Notes: generated from the letters alone by a model not told the origin. DNA of 64,000 nt from Mycolicibacterium austroafricanum (GCF_000612725.1 NZ_HG964450.1:852712-916711), one strand, 5' to 3'; numbered from the stretch's first letter, positions 1 through 9,446 are shown. Made by a program: numbers and translations.

Positions 1-1654
1 CAGGTACGTTCGTGCGGTGGCGTACGTGCGTAAAGTGCGCACCGCCTCGGGCGCGGTGGCGGTGCAGGTGGCCCGCAAAGACTCGGGCCGAGTGGTGATC
101 CTGGCGCATCTGGGGTCGGCACATACCGATGCTGAGCTGGGCATTCTGCTTGAGCAGGCCAAGGCGATGGTCGTCGGCGGCCAGGCAGCGCTGGATTTCG
201 AAGTAGCCGCACGGGCCCAATCGATGGCCGATGTGGCCGACTTCCGTGCGCAGACATTGATCCCCGAGCGAGCCACACCGACGGTCGCGGCGCCGGTGGT
301 GCCGCCAGGACGCACGGTCGGAGCTAGCTCGCGTCTGCTCTACGACCTCCTCAGTCACGTTTATGACTGGCTCGGCTTCGATACCGTCGGCGATGCGGTG
401 TTCCGGGATCTGGTCATCGCCCGGATCGTTGAGCCGACCAGCAAGCTCGACGCGTCACGGGTCCTGGCCGATCTCGGTGCAGAACTGGTGTCCTACAAGA
501 CCATCGACCGCCATGTCCGCAAGATCCACGCCAGCGGTCACCGCGACGCGATCGCCGAGAAATGCTTCGCCTACGCCACCGACTGCGGCGGGCTGTCCTT
601 GATTTTGTACGACGTCACAACCCTATATTTCGAAGCCGAATCCGAGGATTCACTGCGCAAGGTCGGCTACTCCAAAGAACGTCGCGTCGATCCACAAATC
701 GTCGTCGGCCTGTTGGTGGACCGCACCGGATTCCCTTTGGAGATCGGCTGTTTCGAAGGTAATACCGCCGAGACCACCACCATCGTACCGATCATCACCG
801 GTTTCCTGGCCCGGCACAACCTACAGGGCACGCCGATGGTGGTGGCTGCCGATGCCGGCATGCTCTCCCAGAGCAACCTCGCAGCCCTCGATGAAGTGAA
901 GCTGTCGTTCATCGTGGGCTCCCGGATGACCAAGGCACCCGGGGATCTGGAATCGCACTTCCATTGGAACGGTGACGTTTTCACCGACGCACAAATCATC
1001 GACACGGTCACACCCCGGCACGGCAACATCAAGGTCAACAACACCAAGGTGCGTGCTGAGCCGGTCTGGAACCCCGACAGCGACGCTGGGGCGTGGCGGG
1101 CTATCTGGTCGTATTCGGCCAAACGTGCCCGCCGCGACCAGAAGACCCTCGCAGCTCAGGAAGCCCGAGCGCGAGCGATCGTCTCCGGTGAGAAGAAAGC
1201 CAAGACAGCACGATTCGTCACAACCCGCGGTGATGACCGCGCCCTCGACGAAGCCAGCCTGGCCCGCGCTCGATCCCTGGTAGGACTCAAGGGTTACGTG
1301 ACCAACATGCCAGTCACGGTGATGCCGGCCGCCGAAGTCATCACGAAATACCACGACCTCTGGCACGTCGAGAAGTCCTTTCGGATGTCTAAGTCCGACC
1401 TCGATGCCCGGCCCATGTTCAACCGCATGCACGATGCCATCGAGGCACACCTAACCATCGTGTTCGCCGCCCTGGCGGTCTCCCACGTCATCCAGTCCCG
1501 CACCGGACTGTCCATCGCCAAAGTCGTCAAGCAGCTACGGCCCCTGCGCTCAGCGACCATCACCATCAACGGCGCCACCCAGACCTTCCCGCCCGAGATC
1601 CCCGACGCCGAACGCAAAGTCCTCACCGATCTCGGCTTCAAGCCTGGGTACTAA
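1..1654 (+). mobile_element. IS1634-type insertion sequence, left end outside the window
   Basis: The element is defined only by its intact transposase gene. Its left terminus lies before base 1, so the terminal inverted repeats cannot be paired. The right terminus should fall shortly after the stop codon at 1654, but I could not fix it from one end alone. Confidence 0.55.
17..1654 (+). CDS. IS1634-family transposase
   Basis: DDE transposase of the IS1634 group, 545 residues, which is full length for the family. The N-terminus (MAYVRKVRTASGAVAVQV) and the stretch around residues 195-240 (LILYDVTTLYFEAESED, followed by PQIVVGLLVDRTGFPLE) are typical of IS1634 transposases; the second acidic cluster is near VVAADAGMLS and the C-terminal part contains a DLWHVEKSFR motif. 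The GTG start lies only 16 bases from the window edge, so an earlier start and the left inverted repeat cannot be judged. No frameshift is visible, so the element may be active. Family assignment is from memory of homologues. Confidence 0.85.
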   Translation: MAYVRKVRTASGAVAVQVARKDSGRVVILAHLGSAHTDAELGILLEQAKAMVVGGQAALDFEVAARAQSMADVADFRAQTLIPERATPTVAAPVVPPGRTVGASSRLLYDLLSHVYDWLGFDTVGDAVFRDLVIARIVEPTSKLDASRVLADLGAELVSYKTIDRHVRKIHASGHRDAIAEKCFAYATDCGGLSLILYDVTTLYFEAESEDSLRKVGYSKERRVDPQIVVGLLVDRTGFPLEIGCFEGNTAETTTIVPIITGFLARHNLQGTPMVVAADAGMLSQSNLAALDEVKLSFIVGSRMTKAPGDLESHFHWNGDVFTDAQIIDTVTPRHGNIKVNNTKVRAEPVWNPDSDAGAWRAIWSYSAKRARRDQKTLAAQEARARAIVSGEKKAKTARFVTTRGDDRALDEASLARARSLVGLKGYVTNMPVTVMPAAEVITKYHDLWHVEKSFRMSKSDLDARPMFNRMHDAIEAHLTIVFAALAVSHVIQSRTGLSIAKVVKQLRPLRSATITINGATQTFPPEIPDAERKVLTDLGFKPGY

Positions 1655-2044
1655 GCGAAATGTCCAAACTCAGGTCTAATGTTTGCGCCGTATCTGACTG
1701 GTCTCGGCCGTTTCACAGGGTTTCGTTCACATACGCGTTCACATGTCGACCAAATTCACTGCCAAGTCCTGCCCATGTATCGGCTTTGGTCGAATCCTGC
1801 GCAGTTTCTTCCGGCCTTCAGAGTCAGCCAGTGAGCCAACAGTCCGACCGGGCAGAATGGTTCCCAGTTACACCACGGCCCCGCTCACACCCCGAGCGGG
1901 CCCCCGAGGTCCTTGTCGCCGCATTGGCGACCCCGCAAACCCGCCACCGGTCACCGCTCACCCTGACAGTTTCATCCGTGGTGTAGATGATCCGCCGCGA
2001 TCCGGGTGGAACTCCAAAAACATCGCTGGCGCCAGGTAAGAAAG
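1655..2044. other. Gene-free stretch between the IS element and the acyl-CoA ligase gene
   Basis: Short open frames exist here on both strands but none resembles a known protein and none has a convincing ribosome-binding site. The first few dozen bases probably hold the right end of the IS1634-type element. No convincing terminator stem was found for the leftward gene that ends at 2045. Confidence 0.5.
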
Positions 2045-3718
2045 CTAGGCCCGAACAATTGCGTTGTCGAAATGGCCCTTCGCCAGCATTTGGCGCAGGA
2101 CTTTCTTATCGAACTTTCCGACCGATGTCTTGGGTACCACTTCGATGAACGCGAATTCCTCAGGTACCCACCATTTTGCAATTCGCTCGCGCAGATGTGC
2201 GGCTAGCTCCTCGGCGGTAGCAGCGCCATTCGGTTCGTGGACTACGCACGCCAATGGCCGCTCGCCCCATCGATCATCGGGTTTGGCAATGACTGCAGCT
2301 TCCAGCACGTCCGGATGGGCCATGAGCTCGTTCTCAACGGCCAGTGACGGGATCCATTCTCCGCCGGACTTGATTACGTCTTTGGCACGGTCAGCGATGC
2401 GGATGTAACCACCCTGCGCGATGGATGCGACATCGCCGGTCCGTAGCCAGCCATCGTGGAATTTATCCGGTGCGGTATCGCGGTAGTAGGCCGACGCGAT
2501 CCACGGGCCGCGCACCTCCATCTCGCCGGTCGACACACCATCCCACGGCAACTCCGTGCCGTCGTCTGCGACGATGCGGACATCGACGAGCGGAGATACA
2601 CGGCCGGCGCTGGTTCTGAATCCCCACTCCTCCTCGCCCTCGACACCCGCTGGAGGGATCGCTACTGCACCGAGCGGGCTCGTCTCGGTCATACCCCACG
2701 CCTGGACCACACGCACGCCGTGTCGCTCCTCGAATGCCTCCATCAGAGACCGCGGCACCGCAGACCCCCCACAAGGCACCATTCGGAGAGATGAAAGGTC
2801 CGGGGAGGCCCCATCCGCAAAGCGGAGGATGTCGTACCAAATCGTGGGAACGCCTGCGGCGAGCGTCACCTTCTGCGACTCAATCAACCCCACGAGTGGT
2901 TCTGCCTGTAGGAACTGCGATGGCATGACGAGGCTTGCCCCTGTCAGCCCTGCCGCATACGGCAACCCCCACGCGTTGACGTGGAACATCGGCACAACCG
3001 GCAGCACCCGATCGCGGCTACCCACCCCGAACGTATCGGCCATGGATGCAGCCATCGCATGCAGTACCGATGACTTGTGTGAGTACAAAACGCCTTTGGG
3101 ACTTCCGGTGGTCCCGCTTGTGTAGCAGAGCACTGCGGCGGACCGTTCATCCAGATCGGGATAGGCGACTTCGTCGCCGGCCGATGCGATCAGCGATTCG
3201 TAACGAAGGACGTCGCCCAACTCATCGGCGGCACCGTCGCCCACCACCACGACATGTTCCACCGTTGCCAATCGCGGACGGATCGACGCCAACAGCGGAA
3301 TCAGCGATTCCGAGACAAAGACAATCTTGTCCTCGGCATGGTTAGCGATGTAGCTCAACTGGTCAGGATGCAGCCGCAGGTTCAGCGTATGTAGGACGGC
3401 CCCCATGGCAGGCACTGCGAAATACAGCTCCAGGTGCTCCTGGGTATTCCACATCAGAGTCGCCACCCGGTCACCGGGGCGCACGCCGAGGCTGCGCAAC
3501 GCACCTACGAGCTTGTCCGTTCGCGCAGCCACGTCACCGTACGTCGCCGTATCGAGATGGCCGGGGGAACGCAACGTCGTCACCACACTCGCGGCGTTCA
3601 CTGTGCGCATCCTGTCGAGGATGGTCTGAACCGTGAGTGGCCGATCGTGCTGCATGAGGCCTTCCAGGACGGGACGGGTCGCTGGGTCCTGAAAACGGCT
3701 GGCGCTACCGGAACTCAT
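2045..3718 (-). CDS. Fatty-acid/carboxylate-CoA ligase (FadD-like)
   Basis: Member of the ANL superfamily that activates a carboxylic acid to its acyl-CoA through an acyl-adenylate. Visible signatures are the phosphate loop YTSGTTGSPKGV, the adenine-binding region QAWGMTETSP, the hinge region TGDVASI followed by DRAKDVIKSGGEWI, and the catalytic lysine near the C-terminus in TSVGKFDKKVL. I place the start at the ATG giving MSSGSASRF (557 residues); a further in-frame start 12 codons upstream would overlap the palindromic operator. It is divergent from a TetR gene, with the TCAACA-N3-TGTTGA site between them. Substrate chain length is unknown; the surrounding cluster suggests a branched or cyclic acid. 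Confidence 0.85.
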   Translation of the reverse strand: MSSGSASRFQDPATRPVLEGLMQHDRPLTVQTILDRMRTVNAASVVTTLRSPGHLDTATYGDVAARTDKLVGALRSLGVRPGDRVATLMWNTQEHLELYFAVPAMGAVLHTLNLRLHPDQLSYIANHAEDKIVFVSESLIPLLASIRPRLATVEHVVVVGDGAADELGDVLRYESLIASAGDEVAYPDLDERSAAVLCYTSGTTGSPKGVLYSHKSSVLHAMAASMADTFGVGSRDRVLPVVPMFHVNAWGLPYAAGLTGASLVMPSQFLQAEPLVGLIESQKVTLAAGVPTIWYDILRFADGASPDLSSLRMVPCGGSAVPRSLMEAFEERHGVRVVQAWGMTETSPLGAVAIPPAGVEGEEEWGFRTSAGRVSPLVDVRIVADDGTELPWDGVSTGEMEVRGPWIASAYYRDTAPDKFHDGWLRTGDVASIAQGGYIRIADRAKDVIKSGGEWIPSLAVENELMAHPDVLEAAVIAKPDDRWGERPLACVVHEPNGAATAEELAAHLRERIAKWWVPEEFAFIEVVPKTSVGKFDKKVLRQMLAKGHFDNAIVRA

Positions 3719-3750
3719 GAGGGGAGTATCGTCGATCACGCCCAAGAACG

Positions 3751-3765
3751 TCAACAGCGTGTTGA
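3751..3765. promoter_or_regulatory. Palindromic operator TCAACA-GCG-TGTTGA
   Basis: Perfect 6-3-6 inverted repeat in the divergent region between fadD and the tetR gene at 3924. A third, imperfect half site (CCAACA, 3771-3776) follows after the 5-base spacer GTTAA. The same arrangement recurs upstream of other genes in the first 31 kb, so this is probably a TetR-family binding site controlling both flanking genes. Confidence 0.75.
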
Positions 3766-3923
3766 GTTAACCAACATAAAGGTGTGCAATTCGGCGCACT
3801 GACGTGCGGTGCGACACCGAGGCCGATTATCCTCACTGGCGACTCGCCGAAAAGTGCCGGAAATTGCAATAATCGACCGATGCGGCTAGGCAATCACTGT
3901 GACAACTGTGCGAGTGCGACACG

Positions 3924-4553
3924 ATGAGTAGTCGTCGGCGTGCCGGATCCGCGGCTGCAAGCGCGTCCGCGCAGAAGCCTTCATTACGGGAAACCCAGAA
4001 GGAACTGACCCGGAATCGAGTCATCGAAGCTGCCCTCGAGGTGTTCGAGGAGCGAGATTTCGCCTCGACGACCATGGACGACATCGCGGTTCGGGCGAAC
4101 CTCAACCGCGGCACCATCTACCTGCATTTCGAGAGCAAGGCAGAGATCCTCAAGGGTGCGATGCAGGGGATGGAACCAGACGAGTTCGAGCTGTTCAAAG
4201 AGTTCGGCGCCGCCAAATCACGTCCCGAGCTGGAAGTGACCTACGACCACGTACTCACTTTGTGGAGCCAGATCGGGAAGATCTGGCGCCACGCGCGCGA
4301 CGCCGCGGCAACCGATGAGACTCTGCGGGAGTGGACAGAAGGGGTCTTCAACCGCCAGGTCCGAAAGGTTCGACAGGTATTCGAGGCGCGCGGGATGAGT
4401 GCAGGATCTGCCGAGGTTCGCGCAACGCTCGTCGTCAGCATGTGGAGCGAATTCATGACGCGCTGGGCGGCGAACCCGTCCCCACGTAAACGTAAGGCAA
4501 CGGTGGCCGCCCTCGCCGACATCCTGGAGGCCGTGCAGTCGGTCCGGAAATAG
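3924..4553 (+). CDS. TetR-family transcriptional regulator (candidate regulator of the catabolic cluster)
   Basis: Protein of 209 residues with an N-terminal TetR helix-turn-helix at about residues 30-75 (RNRVIEAALEVFEERDF, then TTMDDIA and NLNRGTIYLHFESKAEIL). The C-terminal helical domain includes IWRHARDAA and VVSMWSEFMTRWA, segments shared almost verbatim with the regulator at 27930, so the two are paralogues. It is divergent from the acyl-CoA ligase gene over the perfect palindrome at 3751-3765, the usual arrangement for an autoregulating repressor. Ligand unknown; an acyl-CoA or pathway intermediate is plausible. It ends 14 bases from the convergent aldehyde dehydrogenase gene. Confidence 0.88.
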   Translation: MSSRRRAGSAAASASAQKPSLRETQKELTRNRVIEAALEVFEERDFASTTMDDIAVRANLNRGTIYLHFESKAEILKGAMQGMEPDEFELFKEFGAAKSRPELEVTYDHVLTLWSQIGKIWRHARDAAATDETLREWTEGVFNRQVRKVRQVFEARGMSAGSAEVRATLVVSMWSEFMTRWAANPSPRKRKATVAALADILEAVQSVRK

Positions 4554-4567
4554 GCTAAGCCCGCCGA

Positions 4568-6070
4568 TCACCCACCACGGCCGAAGAACAACGCCAGCAG
4601 CCGTTCCATCAGGTAGGTGGTGCGTCGCCGGTACGGAAACATGTATGCCTCCCGCTTCATCGCGAACCTGGTCACCAAGATCGTCTGCTGACGGCAGTAT
4701 TTGCGGATGCCCTCGACACCGTTACGCCCCCCAAGGCCCGACTGCTTCCATCCCCCGAAAGGTGCTCGCGCATCAAGGAAATTGGCGCACGCATCGTTGA
4801 CGACCGAGGATCCCGCTTCTAGGCGTCGTGCGATGAACTCCCCTTGGTTGACGTCGCGTGTGAAGACGCTGGAGTTCAGTCCGAAGTCGGAATCGTTGGC
4901 CAAGGTGATCGCCTCGTCGGCATTTCGGACCTTGACGATCGGCAGGACAGGGCCGAAGGTCTCCTCGCGCATGAGCGCCATGGTGTGGTCCACGTCAGCG
5001 AGAAGCGTCGGTTGGAAGAAATTGCCATCCTTGCCGCGATGCCCACCGACCAGCACCCGCGCACCGTCTTGAACGGCTTCCTGTACGTGCCGCTCAACGA
5101 TGTCGACTTGTCCCGGACCGGTGAGCGAACCGATGTCGACCGTGCCTGCCGCCCCCGGCCCTCCGACGCGCAGATCCTTGACTCGGGCCTCGACCAATTC
5201 CAGGAACGCGGCATAAACGGACTCTTCAACATAGATCCGTTCGACCGACATGCACGTTTGCCCCGCGTTACACATGCCTGCATACACCGCGACGTTGGCA
5301 GCCCGCTCCAGGTCTGCATCGGCAAGCACAATCATCGCGTCGTTTCCACCCATTTCCAGCGACGCCGGGATTAGCCGTTGGGCCGCACGCACAGCAACTG
5401 CCCGGCCAGTCTCGGTAGAGCCGGTGAACTGGATCATGTCTACGTTGTCGACCAATGCCTGCCCGACGTCGCCGGACCCGTTGGCCACCTGGCAAACTCC
5501 GGTCGGCACGCCGGCCGCGGCCATGCCTTCTTCCACGATCATCGTTGAGGCGAGTGGCGTCACTTCACTGGGCTTGAGGATCACCGCATTGCCGGCCATC
5601 AGCGCGGGTAACGCATCCCCCAATCCCAATACGAGGGGATAGTTCCAGGGAGCGATGACGCCCACGACGCCGCGGGGCTCGTAGCGCGACACCACCCGTC
5701 GCCCCGCCAGGAGAAGTTCTCGGGACCACTGACGTTCCTCGCGCAGGTACCCCTCAGCATGACCTGCCCAGAAGCCGATGGCCTTGCACACGTACAGGAT
5801 TTCGAGCAGTGCGTCCTCGTAGGTCTTACCGCCCTCAGCGCAGACGGCGGCGATCAGCCTGGCTCGGTTGTCGACGATCCACTTTCTCAACTCACGCAAG
5901 GCTTTCGCACGTGACCGGAATCCCGACAATTGCCACTGGGATTGCGCACGACGCGCCCGCTCCACGAGGTCACCGACGTCCGAGGGGTCGGTCGTCGGCA
6001 CCCAACCCACCACCACGCCGTTGACCGGGTTGTACACCGGCATCCTTGCATTCGGGATGTCCTTGCCCAT
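4568..6070 (-). CDS. NAD(P)-dependent aldehyde dehydrogenase
   Basis: Oxidises an aldehyde to a carboxylic acid. The 500-residue sequence carries the standard ALDH signatures: APWNYP with the oxyanion Asn143, KPSE with Lys166, FTGSTETG of the Rossmann fold, the general base Glu239 in LEMGGND and the nucleophile Cys273 in NAGQTCMS. The C-terminus has an extra basic/aromatic tail (MFPYRRRTTYLMERLLALFF) that could contact the membrane. It is divergent from the esterase gene with a near-perfect operator at 6151-6165 between them, so it probably acts in the same pathway, for example on an aldehyde released by the monooxygenases. Substrate not deducible. Confidence 0.88.
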   Translation of the reverse strand: MGKDIPNARMPVYNPVNGVVVGWVPTTDPSDVGDLVERARRAQSQWQLSGFRSRAKALRELRKWIVDNRARLIAAVCAEGGKTYEDALLEILYVCKAIGFWAGHAEGYLREERQWSRELLLAGRRVVSRYEPRGVVGVIAPWNYPLVLGLGDALPALMAGNAVILKPSEVTPLASTMIVEEGMAAAGVPTGVCQVANGSGDVGQALVDNVDMIQFTGSTETGRAVAVRAAQRLIPASLEMGGNDAMIVLADADLERAANVAVYAGMCNAGQTCMSVERIYVEESVYAAFLELVEARVKDLRVGGPGAAGTVDIGSLTGPGQVDIVERHVQEAVQDGARVLVGGHRGKDGNFFQPTLLADVDHTMALMREETFGPVLPIVKVRNADEAITLANDSDFGLNSSVFTRDVNQGEFIARRLEAGSSVVNDACANFLDARAPFGGWKQSGLGGRNGVEGIRKYCRQQTILVTRFAMKREAYMFPYRRRTTYLMERLLALFFGRGG

Positions 6071-6150
6071 CTGCTATCGACCTCTTTCGGGAAAATCGCG
6101 AAGACGTACCGCCGCCGCAACCGCGATCGTACGTCGCACTGTTGCTTTAC

Positions 6151-6165
6151 TCAACGCATTGTTGA
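6151..6165. promoter_or_regulatory. Operator TCAACG-CAT-TGTTGA between aldehyde dehydrogenase and esterase genes
   Basis: One mismatch (TCAACG) from the palindrome found at 3751. It lies 81 bases upstream of the aldehyde dehydrogenase start and 52 bases upstream of the esterase start, so it could control both divergent promoters. The third half site seen at other copies is not evident here. Confidence 0.6.
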
Positions 6166-6216
6166 TTGTAGTTTCTACACCGCCGATCGCGGCCCAACGA
6201 GAATGGAGACATACCG

Positions 6217-7176
6217 ATGACCAACAGCGGCCGTTCCGATCTCGATCCCGGCCTCAAACAGTTGCTCAAAGCGGCCCCTATCACCTTCGACTTCGCCGGC
6301 GACGGTGTCGAGCGATCTCGGGCTCGATTCAACAAGGCATCCGCGTCTGGCGTCGCGGTGAGCCCCGGCGTCGACAGCACCGACCATTCTTTCGTCGGGT
6401 CGACGGGCAACAGGCTCTCGGTGCGCGTCTACCGCCCCCACACTCTCGAGCTGTCCGCCGGCGCTCCAGTCGTACTCTTCTGCCACGGAGGGGGATTCGT
6501 GCTCGGCGACCTGGACAGCTACGACGGCTTCTGTAGGCGCCACGCAACGGGCGCTGAGGCCATCGTGGTTGCCGTCGACTACCGGTTGGCCCCTGAACAC
6601 CCCTATCCTGCGGCAGTCGACGACACCCAGGAGGCCCTGCGCTGGATCCGCCAGCATGCCGACGAGATCGGCGCAGACATCACCAGGCTGGCCGTGGCGG
6701 GCGACTCAGCTGGCGGGAACCTTGCGGCAGTCGCGACTCAGATCGCCCGCACCCACAGTGACCCGGCTGTGAGATTCCAGCTGCTGTGGTATCCACTCAC
6801 CACTTGCGACCTGAACAGCCCGTCGATGACAGAGAACGCCGATGCGCCGATTCTCGGCCTGTCGGCATGCCAGACCCTGCTGAGCTGGTATGCCCCAGGC
6901 GTCGATCTCGGCAACCCTCCGCCAACCTTGGCGCCCGCATTCGCGCCCTCCTTGGATGGCCTGCCACCGGCCTTCATCGCGACCGCCGGCCATGACCCCT
7001 TGCGCGACGACGGATTCCGATACGCCGAACTACTGTCTGCCGCGGGCGTTCCCGTCCAGCACCATCACGCACCGTCACTCATCCACGGCTATGCCTACTT
7101 CGACGGCGTCCTCCCAGCCGCTACACAGGCAGTTGACCGTGGACTGGCGGCGTTGCGGGCTGCGTTGCACAACTGA
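6217..7176 (+). CDS. Alpha/beta hydrolase, hormone-sensitive-lipase family (LipH/LipN-like)
   Basis: A 319-residue esterase of the HSL (bacterial family IV) group. It has the oxyanion-hole motif CHGGGF (residues 89-94), the nucleophile Ser164 in GDSAGGN, the acidic residue in TAGHDPLRDD and the C-terminal His in LIHGYAYF. DYRLAPEHPYPA is another hallmark. There is no signal peptide, so it is cytosolic and probably hydrolyses short or medium-chain esters or lactones. Esters and lactones are exactly what the neighbouring Baeyer-Villiger monooxygenases would make, which suggests it opens their products. The start is supported by a purine-rich ribosome-binding site (ATGGAGA) upstream. Confidence 0.87.
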   Translation: MTNSGRSDLDPGLKQLLKAAPITFDFAGDGVERSRARFNKASASGVAVSPGVDSTDHSFVGSTGNRLSVRVYRPHTLELSAGAPVVLFCHGGGFVLGDLDSYDGFCRRHATGAEAIVVAVDYRLAPEHPYPAAVDDTQEALRWIRQHADEIGADITRLAVAGDSAGGNLAAVATQIARTHSDPAVRFQLLWYPLTTCDLNSPSMTENADAPILGLSACQTLLSWYAPGVDLGNPPPTLAPAFAPSLDGLPPAFIATAGHDPLRDDGFRYAELLSAAGVPVQHHHAPSLIHGYAYFDGVLPAATQAVDRGLAALRAALHN

Positions 7177-7199
7177 TCCGAGCAGCCCCTTCCGCCGGG

Positions 7200-7853
7200 T
7201 CAATTGGGGTCGACGAGGGCGCTGCCGTAGATGCTGCTGACCCAGATATGGGCCAGCGTGCTCACGGTCCGCTCCGCGGGCACCGAGGCCGGCTCTGACG
7301 CGAACGACGCAAGCATGAGCCGTTCGTTCATCAAGTTCAGGGCGATGGCCAGATCCTCGGCCGGCAAGGTGCCCGGGGCCGCGCCGCGTTCACGTTCCGA
7401 TCGGATGGAAGCCGTGGTGTAGTCGATCCACTTCTGCATGAACTGCGACCATGCTTGCTGAACTTCCGGGTTGTGCGGCCGCATCGCGGCACCGGCCAAC
7501 ATCACCGAACGGTGCGCGCCGAATGTTTCAAACAATGCCTTTATCGCCTGCCACACACCCTCTGGCCTCACGGGCCGGTCGTCCCGGCCACCCAGCGCGG
7601 CATCGGCGCGCGCATCGGCCTCGGCGATCACGCGATCAAGCAGGGTCAGCAGAACCGCATCCTTGGAGGGAAAATAAAAGTAGAACGTCGGACGGGAGAT
7701 GCCGGCGCCTTTAGCCAAGTCGTCCACGGAGATGTCGCTCAGCGGGCGCTCACTAAGCAGGTGCTCAGCCGTCCTCAGGATGGCCAGCTCGCGATCGTCG
7801 CCGGATTGTCGGGCCACGCGGCGGCCGCGACCAGCAGGAACAGGCGAACTCAT
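7200..7853 (-). CDS. ethR: EthR-type TetR repressor of ethA
   Basis: Closely matches M. tuberculosis EthR as I remember it: SGDDRELAILRTAEHLL, then SVDDLAKGAGISRPTFYFYF and PSKDAVLLTLLDRV form the helix-turn-helix, and LNLMNERLMLASFA and LAHIWVSSIYG lie in the ligand domain. EthR represses the divergent monooxygenase gene ethA by binding as a multimer to a long intergenic operator and is released by hydrophobic ligands. I use the ATG at 7853; a GTG directly upstream would add one residue. The gene is divergent from ethA with an 81-bp intergenic region and convergent with the esterase gene. Confidence 0.92.
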   Translation of the reverse strand: MSSPVPAGRGRRVARQSGDDRELAILRTAEHLLSERPLSDISVDDLAKGAGISRPTFYFYFPSKDAVLLTLLDRVIAEADARADAALGGRDDRPVRPEGVWQAIKALFETFGAHRSVMLAGAAMRPHNPEVQQAWSQFMQKWIDYTTASIRSERERGAAPGTLPAEDLAIALNLMNERLMLASFASEPASVPAERTVSTLAHIWVSSIYGSALVDPN

Positions 7854-7934
7854 CACCCAAAGACCTTACATGACGTTGATAGAACTCGACGTAGTGTTGA
7901 CAAACATCAACACGCTGTTGATACCGTCGGTACC
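7854..7934. promoter_or_regulatory. ethR-ethA divergent promoter and operator region
   Basis: This 81-bp region is crowded with GTTGA/TCAAC half sites: GTTGAT at 7875-7880, TGTTGA at 7895-7900, and the perfect palindrome TCAACA-CGC-TGTTGA at 7907-7921. The mix resembles the tandem-repeat EthR operator of M. tuberculosis. The palindrome also matches the cluster-wide motif but lacks the third half site found at most other copies, so EthR is the more likely ligand here. Confidence 0.7.
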
Positions 7935-9410
7935 ATGACCGAACACCTCGACGTTGTGATCGTCGGCGCCGGCATTTCCGGCATCAGCACGGCGTGGCAT
8001 CTGCAGGACCGCTGCCCGACCAAGAGCTACGTCATCCTGGAACGCCGCGAGAACATCGGGGGCACCTGGGACCTGTTCAAATACCCCGGCATCCGGTCAG
8101 ACTCCGACATGTTCACGCTCGGGTTCCGGTTCAAGCCGTGGACCTCGGCCAAAGCCATCGCCGACGGGCAGTCGATCTGGAACTACATCAACGAGGCCGC
8201 CGTCGAGAACGGCATCGACAAGCACATCCGCACCGGTCACCGGGTCCTGTCGGTGGACTGGTCGGATGCCGACAACCGCTGGACCGTCGACGTCGAGGCC
8301 GGCGGCGAGCGTAAACAGATCACCGCCTCGTTCCTGTCGGTGTGCAGTGGCTACTACAACTACGACGAGGGCTACTCGCCCAAGTTCCCCGGTGCCGCGG
8401 ATTTCAAGGGGCAGATCGTCCACCCACAGCACTGGCCCGAGGAACTGGACTACACCGGCAAGAAGATCGTCGTCATCGGCTCCGGCGCCACCGCCATCAC
8501 GCTCATCCCGTCGTTGGTGAACGACGGCGCCGGCCACGTCACCATGCTGCAGCGCTCACCGACGTACATCGGGGCGCTGCCGTTGGAGGACCCCGTTGCG
8601 GCCAAGGCGAACAAATACCTGCCGAAGAACGTCGCGCACGTGGTCAACCGCTGGCGGGCGATCGCCGTGTCCACCGGCCAGTACCAGGTGGCGCGCCGCT
8701 TCCCGCAGGTGTTCAAGAAGGCGTTGCGCGATATGGCGACCCGGCGGCTGCCGGAGGGCTTTGACTACGACAAGCATTTCAGCCCGCGCTACAACCCGTG
8801 GGATGAGCGAGTCTGCCTGGCGCCTAACGGTGATTTCTTCAAGACCATCCGGTCTGGTAAGGCCGACGTGGTCACCGACACCATCGAGACCTTCACCGAA
8901 ACCGGTATCAGGCTGACCTCGGGTACCGAGTTGACCGCCGACATCATCATCACCGCAACAGGGTTGAACATGCAGTTGTTCGGTGGCGCGACTGCCTCGC
9001 GTAACGGTGAGCCGATCGATTTGACGAAGACGATGACCTACAAGGGCCTCATGCTCTCCGGGGTGCCGAACATGGCGATCACGTTCGGCTACACGAACGC
9101 GTCCTGGACGCTCAAGGCCGATCTGGTCTCCGAGTTCATCTGCCGCGTACTGAATTACATGGATGCCAACGGTTTCGACCGTGTCGAACCGCAGCATCCC
9201 GGCGACGCGGTCGACGAGCAGCCCTTCATGGACTTCACCCCCGGTTACTTCCGGCGTGCCATGGATACCCTGCCCAAATCCGGCTCCGAGGCGCCCTGGA
9301 AGCTCAAGCAGAACTACTTCTTCGACCTTCGGATGATCCGGTACGGCAAGGTCGACGAGCAATCGCTGCTGTTCACCACGCATCGGGCGGCTATCCCGGC
9401 TTCCTCATGA
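7935..9410 (+). CDS. ethA: EthA-type Baeyer-Villiger flavin monooxygenase
   Basis: FAD- and NADPH-dependent monooxygenase that inserts oxygen next to a ketone; in M. tuberculosis EthA also activates the pro-drug ethionamide. The 491-residue protein begins MTEHLDVVIVGAGISG (FAD Rossmann motif), has a second dinucleotide motif VVIGSGATAI, the intact Baeyer-Villiger fingerprint FKGQIVHPQHWP, and long segments recognisable from EthA (SGYYNYDEGYSP, GYTNASWTLKADLVSEF). The ATG at 7935 matches the EthA N-terminus; the frame is open 160 codons further upstream but that part overlaps ethR. Likely repressed by EthR. In this cluster it may oxidise a pathway ketone. Confidence 0.93.
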   Translation: MTEHLDVVIVGAGISGISTAWHLQDRCPTKSYVILERRENIGGTWDLFKYPGIRSDSDMFTLGFRFKPWTSAKAIADGQSIWNYINEAAVENGIDKHIRTGHRVLSVDWSDADNRWTVDVEAGGERKQITASFLSVCSGYYNYDEGYSPKFPGAADFKGQIVHPQHWPEELDYTGKKIVVIGSGATAITLIPSLVNDGAGHVTMLQRSPTYIGALPLEDPVAAKANKYLPKNVAHVVNRWRAIAVSTGQYQVARRFPQVFKKALRDMATRRLPEGFDYDKHFSPRYNPWDERVCLAPNGDFFKTIRSGKADVVTDTIETFTETGIRLTSGTELTADIIITATGLNMQLFGGATASRNGEPIDLTKTMTYKGLMLSGVPNMAITFGYTNASWTLKADLVSEFICRVLNYMDANGFDRVEPQHPGDAVDEQPFMDFTPGYFRRAMDTLPKSGSEAPWKLKQNYFFDLRMIRYGKVDEQSLLFTTHRAAIPASS

Positions 9411-9446
9411 TGGCGTAGACCGCCTTCAGTGCGGGGAGCTCGGGTG

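Noticed and set aside
821..1450. Long leftward frame opposite the IS1634 transposase
   Set aside because: It lies wholly antisense to a recognisable transposase, has no known motifs and reflects codon bias on the opposite strand.
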